From NCBI GenBank assembly GCA_903932155.1, contig CAIZFH010000062.1:1-35188 (forward strand): a stretch of DNA of 35,188 nt, read 5' to 3'. Positions 34,790 through 35,188 of this stretch are shown here, in pieces (position 1 is the first letter of the stretch; every line of letters begins with the position of its first letter). Both the position numbers and the translations under genes were made by a program. The DNA comes from an uncultured Granulicella sp. GTDB taxonomy: Bacteria; Acidobacteriota; Terriglobia; Terriglobales; Acidobacteriaceae. The notes under the pieces were generated by a model that was not told the origin of the DNA, searched no databases, and worked only from the letters and a program-made list of their open reading frames with translations.

Positions 34790-34998
34790 TCCTGATCCGC
34801 AAAGCGGCTCAAGCGGGACTGTTCAAGGTCGCCCTCCCATTGCCCAATACCGCGCAACTCGCGCAACGCCTTTTCCTGCTTCTTGAGTTGCACAAAAGTC
34901 CGCATGGCCACTTCCACTGCCGCCTTTTTGGTGCACTCCCCACTCGCCTGAATCGTCTGCTTCATCAACTTGTCATCAATCTCGATGTTCGTCCGCAT
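34783..34998 (-). CDS. vapB: VapB-type antitoxin
   Basis: A 71-residue antitoxin paired with vapC. The N-terminus (RTNIEIDDKLMKQTIQASG, then TKKAAVEVAMRTFV) is a ribbon-helix-helix DNA-binding domain of the VapB/MazE-like kind. The C-terminus (GIGQWEGDLEQSRLSRF) is the usual toxin-neutralising tail, with the conserved GxGxWEGDL motif. It is the first gene of the pair and overlaps vapC by seven bases. An operator-like set of GTGTA/TACAC half-sites lies 18-44 bases upstream, consistent with autoregulation. Typical length is 65-85 residues. Confidence 0.92.
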   Translation of the reverse strand: MRTNIEIDDKLMKQTIQASGECTKKAAVEVAMRTFVQLKKQEKALRELRGIGQWEGDLEQSRLSRFADQEW

Positions 34999-35015
34999 GG
35001 CCGCGCCACCTCAAT

Positions 35016-35042
35016 GTGTATAGTTTACACTTATTAGGTGTA
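35016..35042. promoter_or_regulatory. Operator-like half-sites GTGTA-N5-TACAC-N7-GTGTA upstream of vapB
   Basis: Three alternating pentamers lie at 35016-35020, 35026-35030 and 35038-35042, giving two overlapping inverted repeats within 50 bases of the vapB start. On the minus strand the same stretch contains TATACA, a possible -10. VapB-VapC complexes of known systems bind inverted repeats over their own promoter, so this is the likely autoregulatory operator. The symmetry is seen; the binding is inferred. Confidence 0.55.
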
Positions 35043-35070
35043 TGGTCGGAGTTCTGGCTATCTTGCCCCC

Positions 35071-35188
35071 GTACCTAGTATCTAGTATCTAGTATCTAGT
35101 ACCTAGTACCTAGTACCTAGTACCTAGTACCTAGTACCTAGTACCTAGTACCTAGTACCTAGTACCTAGTACCTAGTACCTAGTACCT
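35071..35188. repeat. Tandem heptamer array (GTACCTA)n, about 17 units, continuing past the right edge
   Basis: Sixteen full units plus six bases of the 7-bp unit GTACCTA fill the last 118 bases. Units 2-4 are the variant GTATCTA; all others are identical. There are no spacers, so it is not a CRISPR array. Each junction creates CTAG and each unit contains GTAC, two palindromic tetramers. The array starts about 70 bases upstream of vapB. Its full length cannot be seen. Confidence 0.97.

Noticed and set aside
35071-35188. CRISPR array
   Set aside because: The unit is 7 bp with no spacers; it is a simple tandem repeat.

Overview
The window looks like chromosomal DNA from an Acidobacteriota species, most likely class Terriglobia. 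This rests on high GC, frequent GTG starts, a ~1200-residue TonB-receptor-like protein with an N-terminal carboxypeptidase-regulatory domain, a VWFA protein of the acidobacterial type, a DUF3857/transglutaminase protein and many small secreted proteins of unknown role. No rRNA, tRNA, CRISPR array, prophage or insertion sequence was seen. Phylum assignment is inference from gene content.

Layout. 1-137 is the 5' end of a membrane protein running off the left edge (minus). A PP2C-type phosphatase (minus) diverges from an orphan DNA methyltransferase (plus), which is followed by a TPR/aspartyl-protease-like secreted protein. A stand-alone CZB (zinc-binding) protein converges on it. A 356-bp gap with regularly spaced GGGAA/TTCCC half-sites precedes the large outer-membrane receptor, whose stop codon overlaps that of a convergent VWFA protein. 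Then come a glyoxalase-fold protein, a small two-helix membrane protein, mnmG, an exported MsrA and an exported alpha/beta hydrolase. On the minus strand (14.8-20.5 kb) lie a pore-loop ion channel, a 1185-residue DUF3857/transglutaminase protein and a 240-residue paralogue of that protein's N-terminal domain.

20.5-24 kb holds a small unknown gene divergent from dnaB, then alr, ended by a strong bidirectional terminator shared with a Tyr/Gly-rich secreted protein. 24.1-27.6 kb holds a small gene translationally coupled to a Gfo/Idh/MocA oxidoreductase, a LolA/LolB-like lipoprotein, and mltG. 27.8-32.2 kb holds two secreted proteins, a membrane-anchored acyl-carrier-like protein, moaA and a GAF-GGDEF diguanylate cyclase lacking the usual inhibitory site. 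32.2-35.2 kb holds a secreted unknown protein, an EamA transporter, a vapBC toxin-antitoxin pair and a tandem array of the heptamer GTACCTA that runs off the right edge.

Functional themes. Envelope functions dominate: receptor, lipoprotein, MltG, Alr, secreted proteins and the channel. Core housekeeping is represented by mnmG, dnaB, alr and moaA. Signalling is represented by the PP2C phosphatase, the CZB protein and the diguanylate cyclase. The least explained features are the CTAG-dense heptamer array with a solitary copy 1.65 kb away bracketing EamA-vapCB, the helically phased GGGAA/TTCCC sites before the receptor, the tandem paralogues at 14.8-19.2 kb, and the membrane-anchored carrier-like protein.
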